Below, piece after piece: positions 1-12,330 of a DNA stretch of 64,000 nucleotides. The notes under the pieces were generated by a model that was not told the DNA's origin, made no database searches, and worked only from the letters and a program-made list of their open reading frames with translations. The translations under genes and the position numbers were made by a program. Source of the DNA: Nymphaea colorata (Eukaryota; Streptophyta; Magnoliopsida; Nymphaeales; Nymphaeaceae). The stretch spans positions 25,150,412 to 25,214,411 of the forward strand of contig NC_045139.1 of the NCBI RefSeq assembly GCF_008831285.2, given 5' to 3'. The stretch's first letter is position 1. Each line of letters begins with the position of its first letter.

Positions 1-1475
1 GCATATTACTATGCTTGCAAATGGTAAATTATCAATATATGTACATCACAGTTTAGAAAGGTTGCAAACATCACTTCTTAAGGATGAAAAGATCGAGGTT
101 GAGCAAATTTTAGAAAGAAAAAAAATGAAATAGAACACAACTGGATACCAATTGTTTCTGATGGATAGACAGACATTCAAAAACGTCCACTAATTAATTT
201 TATTGCCATTGCATGTGATGAACCAATATGTTTGAAAGAAATCGATGCTTCTGAAGAATATAAAGACACCAAATATTTAAAGCAATTATTTATAGAAGCC
301 ATCAAGGAGGTTGGTCCTGATAAAGTGGTGAGCTCATTACAGACAATGCTGCTAAATGCAAAAGTACTGGACTGAGTGTGATGTATGATTTTTCATATAT
401 CTTTTGAACCTCATGTGTTGCATATATTTTGATTTTAGCACTGAAGGAAATATGCAATCCTCCAAATCAAAAACAGATTTTGGGACATGAGCTATTATCA
501 TGGATTCAAGAATGAGCCTATGCTTCATAAAGTTTATGAAATGTAGGTCACTATGATTGAACAAATTCAATGTATAGTTTTTTAGAAAGAGAAGAAAGAC
601 ATTGCACTTGATAAATTAGATTTCTTTGATCGCATACATACAATATTAGTTGAAAGATGAGATTAGAGCAATACTCCCTTGCATTGCATAGCTCATTCTT
701 TAAATTTCAATATTACACTAAAAAATTGATTGAAGGAGCTCCTTGACGCATCACTCCAAATCTAGATAATGAGTTGTCTAATAATAGAATATCATGTATA
801 GAACGACTTTTGCAGATTCTTATACCAGAAGACAAGTTGATTGTGAATATTCAAAGTTTTCTTTAGTATAATTTAGTTCTGAAGATGCAGCAGCAACAAG
901 AGAAGGTGATGGCATAAGTTCTTTTGATTGGTGGGCATCCTATGGATCAGAAATGCATGTGCTTCATAAACTTGCATTGAGATTACTACAATAGCCTCTT
1001 ACATCATCATGTTGTGAAAGAAATTGGAACATATATGGTCATATGCATAACATTAAAAGGAATAAACTCACTAGCCAACATGCAGAGGACTTGGTCTATT
1101 TGCATTCTAGTTTGCCTTTTCTTTCAAGGAAAGAAAAATAATACATGTATTTCTTTATTATGTTGTTTTGTTTTACTCATTTTCTTATGTTGTATTAAAT
1201 TTGTTATATTTTTTTAGCCAATATTTTTTATTGTTTAATTTTCCTCTTTAATAAAATGCAGTTGTGAATCATCTCAATATTGGGATGTAAATCTAAATGA
1301 ATTTGATTTTGATGGAAAATGTAATTTATATAATGCTAACATGGGTTTAGTTGATCTTGTTATTCTTTATGAGGAGTTTGATGATAATACCGTTGAAAGC
1401 ATTGAAGAAAATCAAGATATTGGTGGAACTGGAACATCAATGCGTCACTCTGATTGATGATGGAGGAAGTATAAA
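1..1475 (+). pseudogene. Degenerate hAT-family transposase (DUF659 and C-terminal dimerisation region)
   Basis: Cut-and-paste transposase relic in several frames. Around 140-360 the plus strand reads VSDG*TDIQKRPLINFIA, then a KEVGPDKVV-like stretch and a DNAAKCK block. This is the DUF659 pattern of plant hAT proteins, with the expected Trp after VSDG replaced by a stop. Around 930-1000 it reads DWWASYGSEMHVLHKLALR, followed by SSCCERNW and KRNKLTSQHAEDLVYLH, the usual C-terminal hAT dimerisation pattern. The acidic tail continues through 1265-1450 in another frame. Frameshifts and stops throughout show that it is dead. The 5' end lies outside the window and no terminal inverted repeat was identified. 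A second relic of the same superfamily lies at 41850-42450 on the other strand. Confidence 0.8.
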
Positions 1476-2184
1476 CTATGAACTCCAAACTAGAGTATGT
1501 TTTTTGTTGAATTGATAATTGATATCATGATTTGCAATTTTGAATTTGTTATTTGATAATTTTTTTAGTTTATAGACAATTTTTGTCATATATGTATATA
1601 TACATATATATATTTTAATAAATTACAATAATAATAAAAATTATCCTTGCCGCACCACCGCACCTAAATTTTTTGACATGTGCCACTCTGGCACCCGCAC
1701 CCCACGCCTATGTGACATAACCACCAACAGCCAGCCAATTAATGAGTTTTGGTTCATGGATTCCAACATATATGCATCTAATAAAAACACATACAAGTGG
1801 GTCCAATGGCTTCCTATATTTCATCAAAGTTGTCAAACTTAAGAGGCCTCTTTATTATCTTTTGACAAATGTAAGAGGCCTTTTTATCATCTTTCTCAAG
1901 ATATATATGCTAACCAACAAAAAAAGACTCAAGGTTGCAACCATGGTATTTGATAATATTAGACAACAACAATCAAACAAGGAGGATGTACATAAATCAA
2001 GTGCCTTGCAATAAGTTACAAAAATTGCCTCCTCGAAATTTTCTATTGACAAGACCATGAGTATAAGAACACCAAATCAAAGCATCTTACCCAACATCAT
2101 GTACTGATATAATCAGCATGACCACAAGAAAACCATATTGCACGTACAAATCAGTTCCATAAATGACAAACAAAATACATGACT
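1476..2184. other. Intergenic, AT-rich, no gene seen
   Basis: No supported coding region. The stretch holds short AT tracts near 1590-1615 and a GC-richer patch at 1650-1720 with repeated CGCACC-like words, which may be the edge of a decayed transposable element. The short ORFs here have no family signal. Confidence 0.5.
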
Positions 2185-2189
2185 AAGCA

Positions 2190-2380
2190 TGTAACACCCC
2201 AAAAGTTTAGTCTTGTATCGAAGATTGTGAGGGATCTTCAAGGACTTATAAAGGAATGTCATTAATGAGATGATTGTCCTAGTTCCTAGCCTTTTTGAGG
2301 CTGGAGCTGAAGCTGCTAGGAGGCGGGTTGGGATCCGTCGAACCAGGGGCTCGAGCCCAGGAGTGGGTCGGGTTGTTACA
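2190..2380 (+). repeat. TRIM 5' LTR
   Basis: Starts TGTAACACCCC and ends GGGTTGTTACA, with the primer-binding site beginning at 2382. It differs from the 3' LTR at only a handful of positions by eye, which suggests a fairly recent insertion. Confidence 0.92.
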
Positions 2381-2456
2381 GTGGTATCAGAGTCGGTTCA
2401 ACACTCGGACTTGGGGTCCCACACACGCAGACGCGTGTGCCTTAAGGGGGGTGGAT

Positions 2457-2648
2457 TGTACCACCCCAGAAGTTTAGTCCTGTATCAAAGATTGTGAGGG
2501 ATCTTCAAGGACTTATAAAGGAAGGCCATTAATGAGATGATTGTCCTGGTTTCTAGTCTTTTTGAGGTTGGAGCCGAAGCTGCTAGGGGGGCGGGTTGGG
2601 ATCCGTCGAACCAGAGGCTCGAGCCCAGGAGTGGGTCGGGTTGTTACA
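2457..2648 (+). repeat. TRIM 3' LTR
   Basis: Starts TGTACCACCCC directly after the purine-rich tract and ends GGGTTGTTACA at 2648. It is followed by the target duplication AAGCA. Confidence 0.92.
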
Positions 2649-2653
2649 AAGCA

Positions 2654-4311
<1,658 letters not shown>

Positions 4312-4350
4312 GAAAGAGAGCGAGGGAGAGTATGTGTGTGTGTGTGTGTG

Positions 4351-5530
4351 AGGTCTACTAATACCCCATAATTTACATTCTACTTGTGTAATTTATTTTT
4401 ACTTGTTTCATGTGTTTTTACAGTTTAATTGTTTCGTGCAAAGGAAGAGGCCGATCATGATGAGGTGTGCATCCCCACCTTCAGTTAATGGGTTGATCAC
4501 TTAATTCTGCTACTCCGTAAATAGTGTTTGTGGAGTTATATAGTGTGAAAAAGGAAATTAATTTTCAATTCGAAGCGTACTTTTTATATTTTTTATGCTT
4601 TCATGTTTTAAAATGCATGCCTTTTTTAATATGTTTTCCAAATTTTCTGGAAATAGTTAGGACCAATATGTGATTTACCAAATATCTTTCCAAACAACAA
4701 AATCTAAAAAAAAAAGGTGTTTCTATTCTTTCAAGAGGCATTTGATGGTCCATAATTTTGATTCTGGAATCAAAATTTCATCTCAAACTGGAATTGAAAT
4801 GACTCATTCTAATTTGTTTCTTCCTTCAAGGGCCTAAAATTTGTCTCCAGCACTTTGACACGGAATTTGATTCTAGATTCCAACTCTTATGGTCGAATTT
4901 TGATTCAGGAATTTTGATTTTGGAAACGAGGATTAATTGTGGAATTAAAATTCAGTGTTTGTTTCGATCATTCATACTTGATCAAAAATATAGGAATTTT
5001 GATTCTAACATTCGTCAAACTCCATGCCATCAAAACGCTCACTCCAGGAACCTGTAAATTTCTTTTTAAAGATAAAGAAGTTGAAGAGGCACACCCGGTG
5101 AGGTAATTAGGGCAGAAAGATAATTGAAAGGAGATTGCTTAGCCCTTCATTGAATGTGTGAAGTGGAGCTTTGGTGGGCTAAAATCAGTGTCACAGAAAA
5201 CGTGTACTAATCACACAAAAAATGTATTATATGCCAAAAAGCAATCTGGCGAATAAAACGGCAATAAGACGTGCTTTTTTGTTAAAAAACGTCAAAAAAT
5301 GAAAAACGCGTATTATTCCCGTCTTTCGCATTTTTAAGATATCGCACAATTTTTTTTAAAAGTGCGAGATGTGTTTTTAAAATAATGGCACCACATGTAA
5401 TATTGAAGAAAATATGGTTTATTTTAAACTTGATTGGCAAAAATGTACTTTTAGGTAGAAAAAGAGGGCTTAGGTTAAAATGGAAATCCTCGTTCTTGTT
5501 TTCTCATTCGGCTGAAACTTGAAAGTGAAC
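4351..5530. other. Intergenic, possible decayed MITE at 5190-5400
   Basis: No gene seen. Around 5192 the motif CAGTGTCACAGAAAACG resembles the terminal inverted repeat of the MITE at 61911-62281 (CATAGTCACA and AAAACG words). It is followed by poly-A/T and ACGTTTTT-type sequence. I could not find a convincing opposite end. Confidence 0.35.
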
Positions 5531-5830
5531 TTTGAAGTTGAGAGGGGAGTCACCAGACGGACGAATGGTGAGAGGGGTCAACAGGAGTCGCTGGAGGTTG
5601 ATGTGAGTCAACCATCGACAAGAATGGCCGGAGACTGATGGTAGTCAAGCATTGACAGGAGTCGCCAGAGGCCGACGGGCTTTGAAGCTGAGAGGGGAGT
5701 CACCAGACGGACGAATGGTGAGAGGTGTCAACAGGAGTCACTGGAGGTTGATGTGAGTCAACCATCGACAGGAATGGCCGGAGACTGATGGTAGTCGAGC
5801 ATTGACAGGAGTCGCCAGAGGCCGATGGGA
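5531..5830 (+). repeat. Tandem duplication, 150 bp x 2
   Basis: Copies at 5531-5680 and 5681-5830 each start TTTGAAGYTGAGAGGGGAGT and are nearly identical, differing at only a few sites. The unit contains internal GAGTC and GGAGTCGCC words and is GC-richer than its surroundings. The motif GTCGAGCATCAATGG recurs just downstream at about 5831 and 5908. No open frame persists through both copies. Confidence 0.9.
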
Positions 5831-6111
5831 GTCGAGCATCAATGGTTCAGCTAGCTCTGTTTACACTTTTATTATGTTAAATTTATAATTTGTTTGTTTG
5901 TTGGTTAGTCGAGCATCAATGGTGTTGAGACGTAAGCTAGCTCTGTTTTATACTTTTATTATGTTAGAAACTTAGAATCATGCAGTAACAGGCTAACAGC
6001 AAGGAAAAATAATTGTGCAATGTTCAGTTCTGTTTTATTCATTTTTATCTTTTCTTGCAAGCTGTAACATGATTTCAGCTGCAGATTTAGAGATAATTAG
6101 ACCATAATCAT

Positions 6112-6189
6112 GGTCTAGAAAAGAGCAATTAAGGAACCCGCGGATATAGGCAAAACAACAATAATTGTTCACCAATAAAAATCACTCAT
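6112..6189 (-). pseudogene. ndhD: ndhD 5' fragment, plastid-derived
   Basis: On the minus strand, 127 bp after the psaC stop, the frame reads MSDFYW*TIIVVLPISAG. This matches the start of NdhD of the plastid NADH dehydrogenase-like complex, with an in-frame TGA where Leu is expected. Similarity ends near 6112, after about 25 codons. The start codon is ATG here; many plants encode ACG and edit it. Confidence 0.75.
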
Positions 6190-6316
6190 AGTAAAGAAAA
6201 AATACACTTTGATTTGACCAGAAAAACCATGCTTGGATTTTTTTTCTTTTATCGAGTATGGGTTTTTGTCGGTAAAGAGGAATTAAATGGATTCAAGGGG
6301 AGTTTTTTGTAACGTA

Positions 6317-6562
6317 TTAATAAGATAGACCCATGTTATGGGTTGTCTCACCCCATAAATAAACCCATATACTTAAGAAATCCATTGGACAAGCATATTC
6401 ACATCTCTTACAATCTACACAGTCCTCCGTCCTTGGTGCAGAAGCAATTTGCTTAGCTTTACATCCATCCGAGGGTGTCATTTCTAGGACATCTGTAGGA
6501 CACGCTCGTACGCATTGGGTACACCCTATACATGTATCATAAATCTTTACTGAGTGTGACAT
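6317..6562 (-). pseudogene. psaC: psaC-like (photosystem I iron-sulfur subunit VII), plastid-derived copy
   Basis: An 81-codon frame from ATG to stop, the normal length of plastid PsaC, which carries the FA and FB 4Fe-4S clusters of photosystem I. All eight cluster cysteines remain in two CxxCxxCxxxC motifs ([11 protein letters not shown] and [11 protein letters not shown]). Compared with the highly conserved plastid protein I count about eleven changes, including Gly to Asp in the second cluster motif, Trp31 to Ser and Arg66 to Trp. PsaC hardly varies between plants, so this many changes argues against a working product. Most look like C-to-T or G-to-A transitions, as expected for methylated nuclear plastid DNA. 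No plastid transit peptide precedes the frame. Confidence 0.85.
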
Positions 6563-6911
6563 TAGATCTAATAATTTTTTTAGAACGTCATAAATTTTTT
6601 GTTTGGTAGCTTTAGTAAATGATTAAATATTTTAGCAGTAGACGAATTGGTGATTAGACCATAAAGTTTTGTTAGAAATCATAATTGGACACATTCTGTG
6701 GTGTTTTTTTGATGCCATTGAAGAGGTTTCAGTGACATTGCATTTATGCCATAGTAGATGTTTTAATGTGTTGGTAAAGGTAGGGAGGAGCTTTCAGTGG
6801 TGTTCTTTGATTTCAGCTATTAGACTACTATGTTATCCCAAAAATGCCACTACAAATTTCTTTTATGGCGCTTCACCTATGGTATATGATTTTGTTGCAA
6901 TGTCATTAAAA

Positions 6912-6971
6912 GGTGTTCAATGGCAATTACAAAATGTCATTATTGACATTTTATGATAACTTTTGAACACC
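6912..6971. repeat. Short inverted repeat (hairpin)
   Basis: GGTGTTCAA (6912-6920) pairs with TTGAACACC (6963-6971). Inside it is a second palindrome, AAAATGTCA/TGACATTTT. It lies in sequence with repeated GCCATT and ATGTCATT words and may be part of a decayed MITE. Confidence 0.5.
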
Positions 6972-9049
6972 ATTAAAAGCCAATTAGAAAAGTCATTAAA
7001 TATTTTTAGTTACTACTGCATAGAGTGTTAAATACACTAAAAAGAAAGTTTTATTCCTTGCAATATAAATATCAGTATCATTGAATGAAAGAATTTGTCA
7101 CATCTAAATATGTAACAAGATTTACAATACAAATCCATGATTTACAAAATCATCAGCAATCTAGTTCAGGCCATCATGCTTTATCAAATCTGCATTTTCT
7201 CCAAGAGCTCCTCCACGAGCTTAGTAGTCACATTTGTTGATTCCAGCAACTTGTCGAGTTCAAGCCTGATAATATTTCATAGCGAGCACATCAGTCAAAT
7301 AAATATATGGAGAGGAAAAGCTAAGATGAGAACTCAAAAGTCTGGGAACTTAATTTGACAAGTTTGTGAGAGGAGATTTCAAGTATTCATTAGATAAAGT
7401 ATCACAAATCCCATATCATTTTAACTGAAGTAGCTGAAAAAACCATATATGTGTCCTAATTTATGCCTACATTTGAGTTCATAAGTATAATCTTATACTA
7501 AAGAAGAATATTAATTGATGTTGGTCATTCCGCACACCCCATCCCCAACCGCACACACACACATGCACCGTATAAATAAAAATTTTATTGGATTAAAATA
7601 TAAGTCCTTTTGTTGGTTAGACCTCTCCAATATCATATGGAAAACAAATTTGGGTTGTGTAAATATGATATTGATCAAATTAGCATCAAATGTTTGTGTC
7701 GGACACTCCAAACACTGACATTGATACTATTTGGGCACCTTTGGATTATTTGTACTTTTTCTTCTTTGATTTGAAACAAACAGAGGGTCATTATTTTTTG
7801 TTCCCCCAAATGAAACAAGTCCATTAAGATATCTTATGCCATTAGCTTATCTCATTTCTCTAATGACCATTATATCCATCAAATGAAACAAGAATCTCAT
7901 CCCCCATTGACATAGTATAAAACCAAATCTGCATAGAATTGTATTGGTACCATGCCCTTATCCAGCATTAAAAACACAAAAGTATGTATTGTATCAACAA
8001 AAAGTGAGAAAAAATTTCACAGAACATCAAGAATTATCAGTTGACCTGCAGTTAACATTATGATGCAGATAGAATAGCAAACACACATTTCAATGTCTAT
8101 TATTGTTCAAGGTAACGTAGATAACCTTGAAGCCAACATTACACAAGTTTACCCAAACTATGATTGTTCAGTGTTCAACAATGGCTTAATTTTACAATTC
8201 TTAAAAAATAAATAAGTATCCCTAAAGTCTTGTACAAGCTACTCATTGCAAAGCAATTCAGGCATACAGTAATTACAGATCATCCTTGACTCAACTTGCA
8301 CAGAGAAAATTAAAATGAAAACAATAAAAAAACTGAAGGCATCTTGAAAATGTGGTCAAGGTAAAAGGAATCAGAAATTTGAGCCACACTCGTGTATTTT
8401 CATCCCTAAAGCTCTAAAGTAACTCTACCTGCTTGAAGCCAACCAATGCATCACCATTCATGGTGGATGTTTTCCTTGACTTAAACAAGCTAAATTTCCA
8501 TTCAAGCGACCACCTTTTGATCCACAATTTCAAAAATGAACTTAATGAATCCTTCTAACAAGAGCTTAACTTCCATTGGCACTATAAAATAAGATCCCCA
8601 GGTTAAATATCTCACTAGTCACATGAAAAATTGTACCATCTTACTTGTTATCCCTTCATCTGGGAACATGTTGAGTATTTTTACTTTCAAGAAGAAAAAG
8701 ATAATATCAAGCATGTAAGCATTAAAAAGGGACAATTCCTTCATTGATGCATAGCTGCTTCAGCCATGAAGGGCTAAACCAAGTATGGGCTCTTGATCTT
8801 GTCCTATACCTTTCTTTTTTTATTCCTGTAATTGGTTGCTAGCCAACCCACCTTCTCGTTTCTTTCAACCAATTTGGTGTATAAAACAAGAAACAAAATG
8901 AGCTTTTCTCGTTGTAAAAAACAAGACACGGATTTGGTGTAAAGAATAAGGTGTGCGTGATTGGTTACTGAATTGAGCAATAACAGCTCTAGACACCATT
9001 GTTATTGACATGCTTCTGATTTTAGTCTTTACCTATTCAACTATTTTAG
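6972..9049. other. Intergenic, no gene seen
   Basis: AT-rich sequence with short ORFs on both strands and no recognisable domain. I see no repeats of note, RNA gene or splice-consistent coding exon until 9050. Confidence 0.5.
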
Positions 9050-9120
9050 AAACTTGACGGGGAATCATGTCTTGGGAGGATCTTGAAGGAGCTAGGGAGT
9101 ATGACCGCATTGGAAGTGTT
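9050..9120 (+). pseudogene. Orphan leucine-rich-repeat exon, like those of LRR-VIII receptor kinases
   Basis: A 71-bp segment between a good acceptor (CTATTTTAG) and a good donor (GTAAGT). It reads LTGNHV, then after one missing base GRILKELGSMTALEVL. This fits one 24-residue repeat of the xLxGNxxSGxIPKELGSxTxLExL type. In LRR-VIII kinases each such repeat is one 72-bp exon that ends in phase 2, and this exon also ends in phase 2 (TT before GTAAGT). The one-base shortfall breaks the frame. I see no neighbouring LRR or kinase exons, so this is probably a gene fragment carried or left behind. Confidence 0.5.
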
Positions 9121-9429
9121 GTAAGTATCAAAACATTTTTTTGGATTTTTAGTTTCTTCCTAAGATATATAACATTGCAATTGTTTTTTAATAGTGGTGC
9201 TTATTATTACCATTTCCGTTTGCTAATCCTATAAATGTTTGAAATTGCTACTTATGCTAAAACTTTATATTATCCAAAAATTAGTATTACATCTCTTGCT
9301 GAGCATAAACCTTGCTAATGAGCCCATATGGTATATTGTATGAGAAAAGATCACTTGCAGTATGAATTATAGATTTCTTCTTCAATTATTTTCTAGAAGT
9401 TTATAAATTGTAATGCCTTCTGCATGAAA

Positions 9430-9680
9430 TAATACTAAACATAAGTATGAGATAATAAAATATTTATAAGATAATGAGATAATGGTATAAGCGAAACAAA
9501 AAAAAATGATCTTTTTTAAACTGCTTAAAAGGGTATATTGGTCATAACGATATGTATATACGGACTGACAAATTTTATCTTTATTGAATTCTCAAATCTT
9601 CTTCTTACGATTTTCATTTTTATCCCTCCAAAAAGTTTCTTTTTGTATTAATCATGTGCTTTTTTGGCATAATTAAAATT
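9430..9680 (+). repeat. Dispersed repeat, copy 1 (second copy 17330-17625)
   Basis: Shares order and wording with 17330-17625: ACTAAACATAAGTATGAGATAA, then ATATTGGTMATA, ACAAAYTTTAYCTTTAT, GAATTCTCAAAT and TTTTTGTATTAATCAT. The two copies are clearly related but diverged, with small indels. The family is unidentified and there is no coding signal. Confidence 0.6.
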
Positions 9681-9799
9681 ATGCACGAAATTACATACAC
9701 AAAGGTAGAGGATATAACCAGGTTTGCCTTTTGACCGGCCTAGCCTTAGTCATTTACATATTAAATTTTGATCACACTTGATCTGCCCTTAAACAAAGA

Positions 9800-10030
9800 G
9801 TTTGCATTAAGATCTCATGAATTACAATTTTGGATTTTGGGTCTCGAATTATGGATCTTAGATCACAAATTTTGGATATCAGATTTGGATCTCAAATTTT
9901 AGATTTTGGATTTCAGATATCAGATTCTAAAACTTGGATCTCAGATTAAGGATATCAAATTTGGATCTCAAAACTTAGATTTCGGACCGTGGATCTGGGG
10001 TCTTGGTTTTTGGATTTCAGATTTTAGACA
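9800..10030 (+). repeat. Degenerate short-period repeat (GGATYTCAGATT-like)
   Basis: About 230 bp of imperfect, irregular repeats of words such as TTGGATCTCA, GATTTCAGAT and CAAATTTTGG, with a period of about 10-25 bp. It has no coding potential. Confidence 0.6.
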
Positions 10031-10050
10031 ATGAACTTTAGATTATAAGT

Positions 10051-10054
<4 letters not shown>

Positions 10055-10094
<40 letters not shown>

Positions 10095-10098
10095 ATTT

Positions 10099-10161
<63 letters not shown>
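10055..10161. repeat. Compound microsatellite (CT)n, (TA)n, (TG)n
   Basis: CT run at 10055-10092, a short spacer, TA run at 10099-10119, then TG run to 10161. The frames across it consist of repeat dipeptides. Confidence 0.96.
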
Positions 10162-10163
<2 letters not shown>

Positions 10164-10662
10164 TCTCTCGGCTGGCCCTTTTTCTACTCGATGTCTCGTC
10201 TTCCTCATTCTGATGGCATGGGTTTACAACCTTCAGAGTCAAGGTGTGCCATGGTTTCGGCCATGGAAGTTTTCTTACAAAGCAGACCATCTGTTCAACA
10301 AACAGTTGATGGAGTTGTCACGGGATCTCAATGCTTCTGCCATAGATCACTACCTCCAAAAGCTTGGACTTAACACGAAGTGTGATGTCCGTCGCTTTGC
10401 TGACTACTTTCTCGAGTTAGGCCATTTTCTTGAATGAAGTATCCAAGGCAGCATCTTCTCGCTTGCTGATGTATGTTGCTTTGCACGCAGCGTAATGGTG
10501 GATGGCATTGCTAATATCAACATCCACGTAGCATTAGATCCTCCCTTCTTCAGATGCCTGGATCCCACTGGGTGGTACGCCTGAGCCACAGCAATGGCAA
10601 TCTGCTTGTCATAAATTGCATGAGCGCTTCTATGTGCATCGAGCAAGGCCGCATGATTGGTG
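10162..10662. other. Unidentified GC-richer segment, split by the copia insertion
   Basis: This stretch and 16073-17100 were contiguous before the copia element inserted. Both are GC-richer than the surrounding DNA and have moderately long but inconsistent frames (for example about 84 codons at 10185-10437, plus strand). I recognise no protein family, and the frames do not join across the insertion point. It may be an old gene or transposon remnant. Confidence 0.4.
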
Positions 10663-11274
10663 TGTAAAGAGTCATCGCCGACTCTTGGAAGAGTCGAGAA
10701 GACTCAAGAGGCAATGAGCCTCTCTTTTAAAATTCGGTGCATGTAATGAGTAAAAGAAAAGAAAAAAATAAAATAAAAATTGTAGAATTTGGTGGAAGCA
10801 TCCACCACCGTCTTCTTCTTCCCTATAAAAAGGGGTGCTATCATTGTGTTACCCAATGAGTTGGGTTGAGTCTCAAATCTTTGAGCTAGAGTTGAGCAAT
10901 GAGTTTGTGTGCTCACTTTGTGAGCTGGTGTATGAGAGTTTCAAGTGTGTACTTAAGTGCAAGAGCGTTGGGTGCTTGGATGTTAGCTCACTACATGAGC
11001 TTGTTGAGGTGAGTTCTTGTACCTCACTTTTATATGTTTCATTTTGACAAACAATAGAAATGTATTGTTTGAAGTGTAGTTGGTTCATACTTTAAGTTGT
11101 TGCTTGGTTAAGTTCATTTTGTGAACTTTGTTTTGTTATTAAGTTCCTACTAAGTATACTTTGTTAAGTTTATTATTGAGAATTATTTTGGACGTTGAAA
11201 CTCTGTCGGTTTTTCTCCATATAAATTCAGGTTTGGATCTAGGTTTTATCTAAGGTCCACATTTTTTCCCTACA
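10663..11274 (+). repeat. Copia 5' LTR
   Basis: 612 bp. A CCTATAAAAAGGGG box near 10822 is a probable core promoter and lies at the same place as CCCTATAAATAGGGG in the 3' LTR. ORFs in this stretch recur in the 3' LTR and are not genes. Confidence 0.9.
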
Positions 11275-11351
11275 ATTGGTATCAAAGCAAGGTTCAGTCT
11301 AAGGGCCAATTTAATAATGAGATTAATTGGGCTAATTATAATTTAAAATTA

Positions 11352-12330
11352 TGGCGGCATTAGCGGTTGCATTAAATAATATTGAAAAGCTTAACAATTG
11401 CAATTATGGCTATTGAAAATGTTGCATGAAGTCGTATTTTTTAGGGCAGGAATTATTAGATATAGTATTGGGATCAACACAAATATTTTTGTCAACTAGG
11501 AAGCTAAGAAGAAATAGATCATCAAAGCAAGGAAAATTATATTTGCAATTAAGGTGTCAATTAAGAAGGATTTACTAGAGCATACACATGATGTTCAGAC
11601 TCCTAAAGAAGCATGGGATGCTTTTAGAACGCTATTTTCTTGAGCTAATGACACCCGCCTACAACTGATAGAAAAATGAGTTAGCTACATTAGCTCAGGA
11701 AAACATGATGATAGTAGAATATTTTATGAAGGTTAAAAATATTTGTAGAGAAATTTCTCAAATTGACCATGAGTCTAAGATTAATGAGACCCGTATGTGG
11801 AGAATTCTTGTTTGCGAACTTCGTCTAGAATTTATAGTTTTGTAATTGGTGTTCAAGGCTGGTCAGTTCAACCAACTTTGTTGGAATTAGAGAATCTTTT
11901 GATCAATCAAGAAACATTAGCGAAGCAAATGGCTGGGTTTCCACTCAAAGTAAATAATGAGGAAACCTTGTTTAGTAAGGGTCAGAGATCACGATGGCCA
12001 GCTAAGCCAGTCATTATGACTCCAAGTAGGAGCATTGACGAAAAGAAAAAGAAAAATATAGAAAAGAAGACAACAAAAACTACACATCAGTTGAGACCAA
12101 AGAAGATGTGTTTTAGATGTGGAAAATTGGGTCATTTTTCTCATGACTGCAGAATCAAAATTGATGAAGGAAATACAGTCACAACAAATAAGCTACATGG
12201 GGGAGGTAATGAGACTGTACAAAAAAGTTTGTTTCTATACTCAATGGAGGATATTAAACAAGAAAGATGTTCACATAAAACCTATAAAAGAAAAAAAAGA
12301 GAAGATCAATTATCAAACTGATTGGATAAT
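11352..12330 (+). pseudogene. Copia gag (capsid/nucleocapsid)
   Basis: Starts MAALAVALNNIEKLN 78 bp after the LTR and passes through several frameshifts and stops. The clearest open part is 11797-12321, which ends in the CCHC zinc knuckle CFRCGKLGHFSHDC (about 12111-12152) that binds genomic RNA. A basic, Lys-rich stretch precedes the knuckle. The protease frame overlaps the end of this ORF. Confidence 0.85.

Larger units (their letters stand above)
2190..2648 (+). mobile_element. TRIM (terminal-repeat retrotransposon in miniature), complete
   Basis: A 459-bp element with no coding capacity. Two direct LTRs (2190-2380, 191 bp; 2457-2648, 192 bp) begin TGTA and end TTACA. A primer-binding site complementary to initiator tRNA-Met (TGGTATCAGAGTCGG, 2382-2396) lies one base after the first LTR. 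A purine-rich tract, AAGGGGGGTGGA, precedes the second LTR. The element is bracketed by the perfect 5-bp duplication AAGCA (2185-2189 and 2649-2653). Only 76 bp separate the LTRs. These are the defining features of a TRIM, which must be mobilised by enzymes supplied from other elements. I see no 5S-rRNA-like core in the LTR, so it does not look like the Cassandra family. Confidence 0.93.
6108..6652 (-). other. Nuclear insertion of plastid DNA (NUPT): ndhD start, psaC and flanking spacer
   Basis: On the minus strand the order is psaC, a 127-bp spacer, then the start of ndhD. This is the gene order of the small single-copy region in land-plant plastomes. The segment lies between two copies of ATTAGACCATAA (6096-6107 and 6653-6664), so the insertion is at most about 545 bp. 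Its outer limits were set by these repeats and by loss of ndhD similarity near 6112; I could not align the psaC upstream spacer. Substitutions in both genes show this is not recently transferred DNA. Confidence 0.85.

Noticed and set aside
2190-2648. Cassandra-type TRIM with 5S rRNA core
   Set aside because: The LTR lacks recognisable 5S internal control region words, so only a generic TRIM call is made.
6317-6562. psaC as a functional nuclear gene
   Set aside because: No transit peptide, about eleven changes in a nearly invariant protein, and neighbouring ndhD is broken.
10404-10646. 80-codon minus-strand ORF
   Set aside because: No motif, and no continuation across the copia insertion at the expected place.
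10835-11047. 70-codon ORF, with a near copy at 15630-15842
   Set aside because: Both lie at the same position in the two copia LTRs; the repeat explains the frame.
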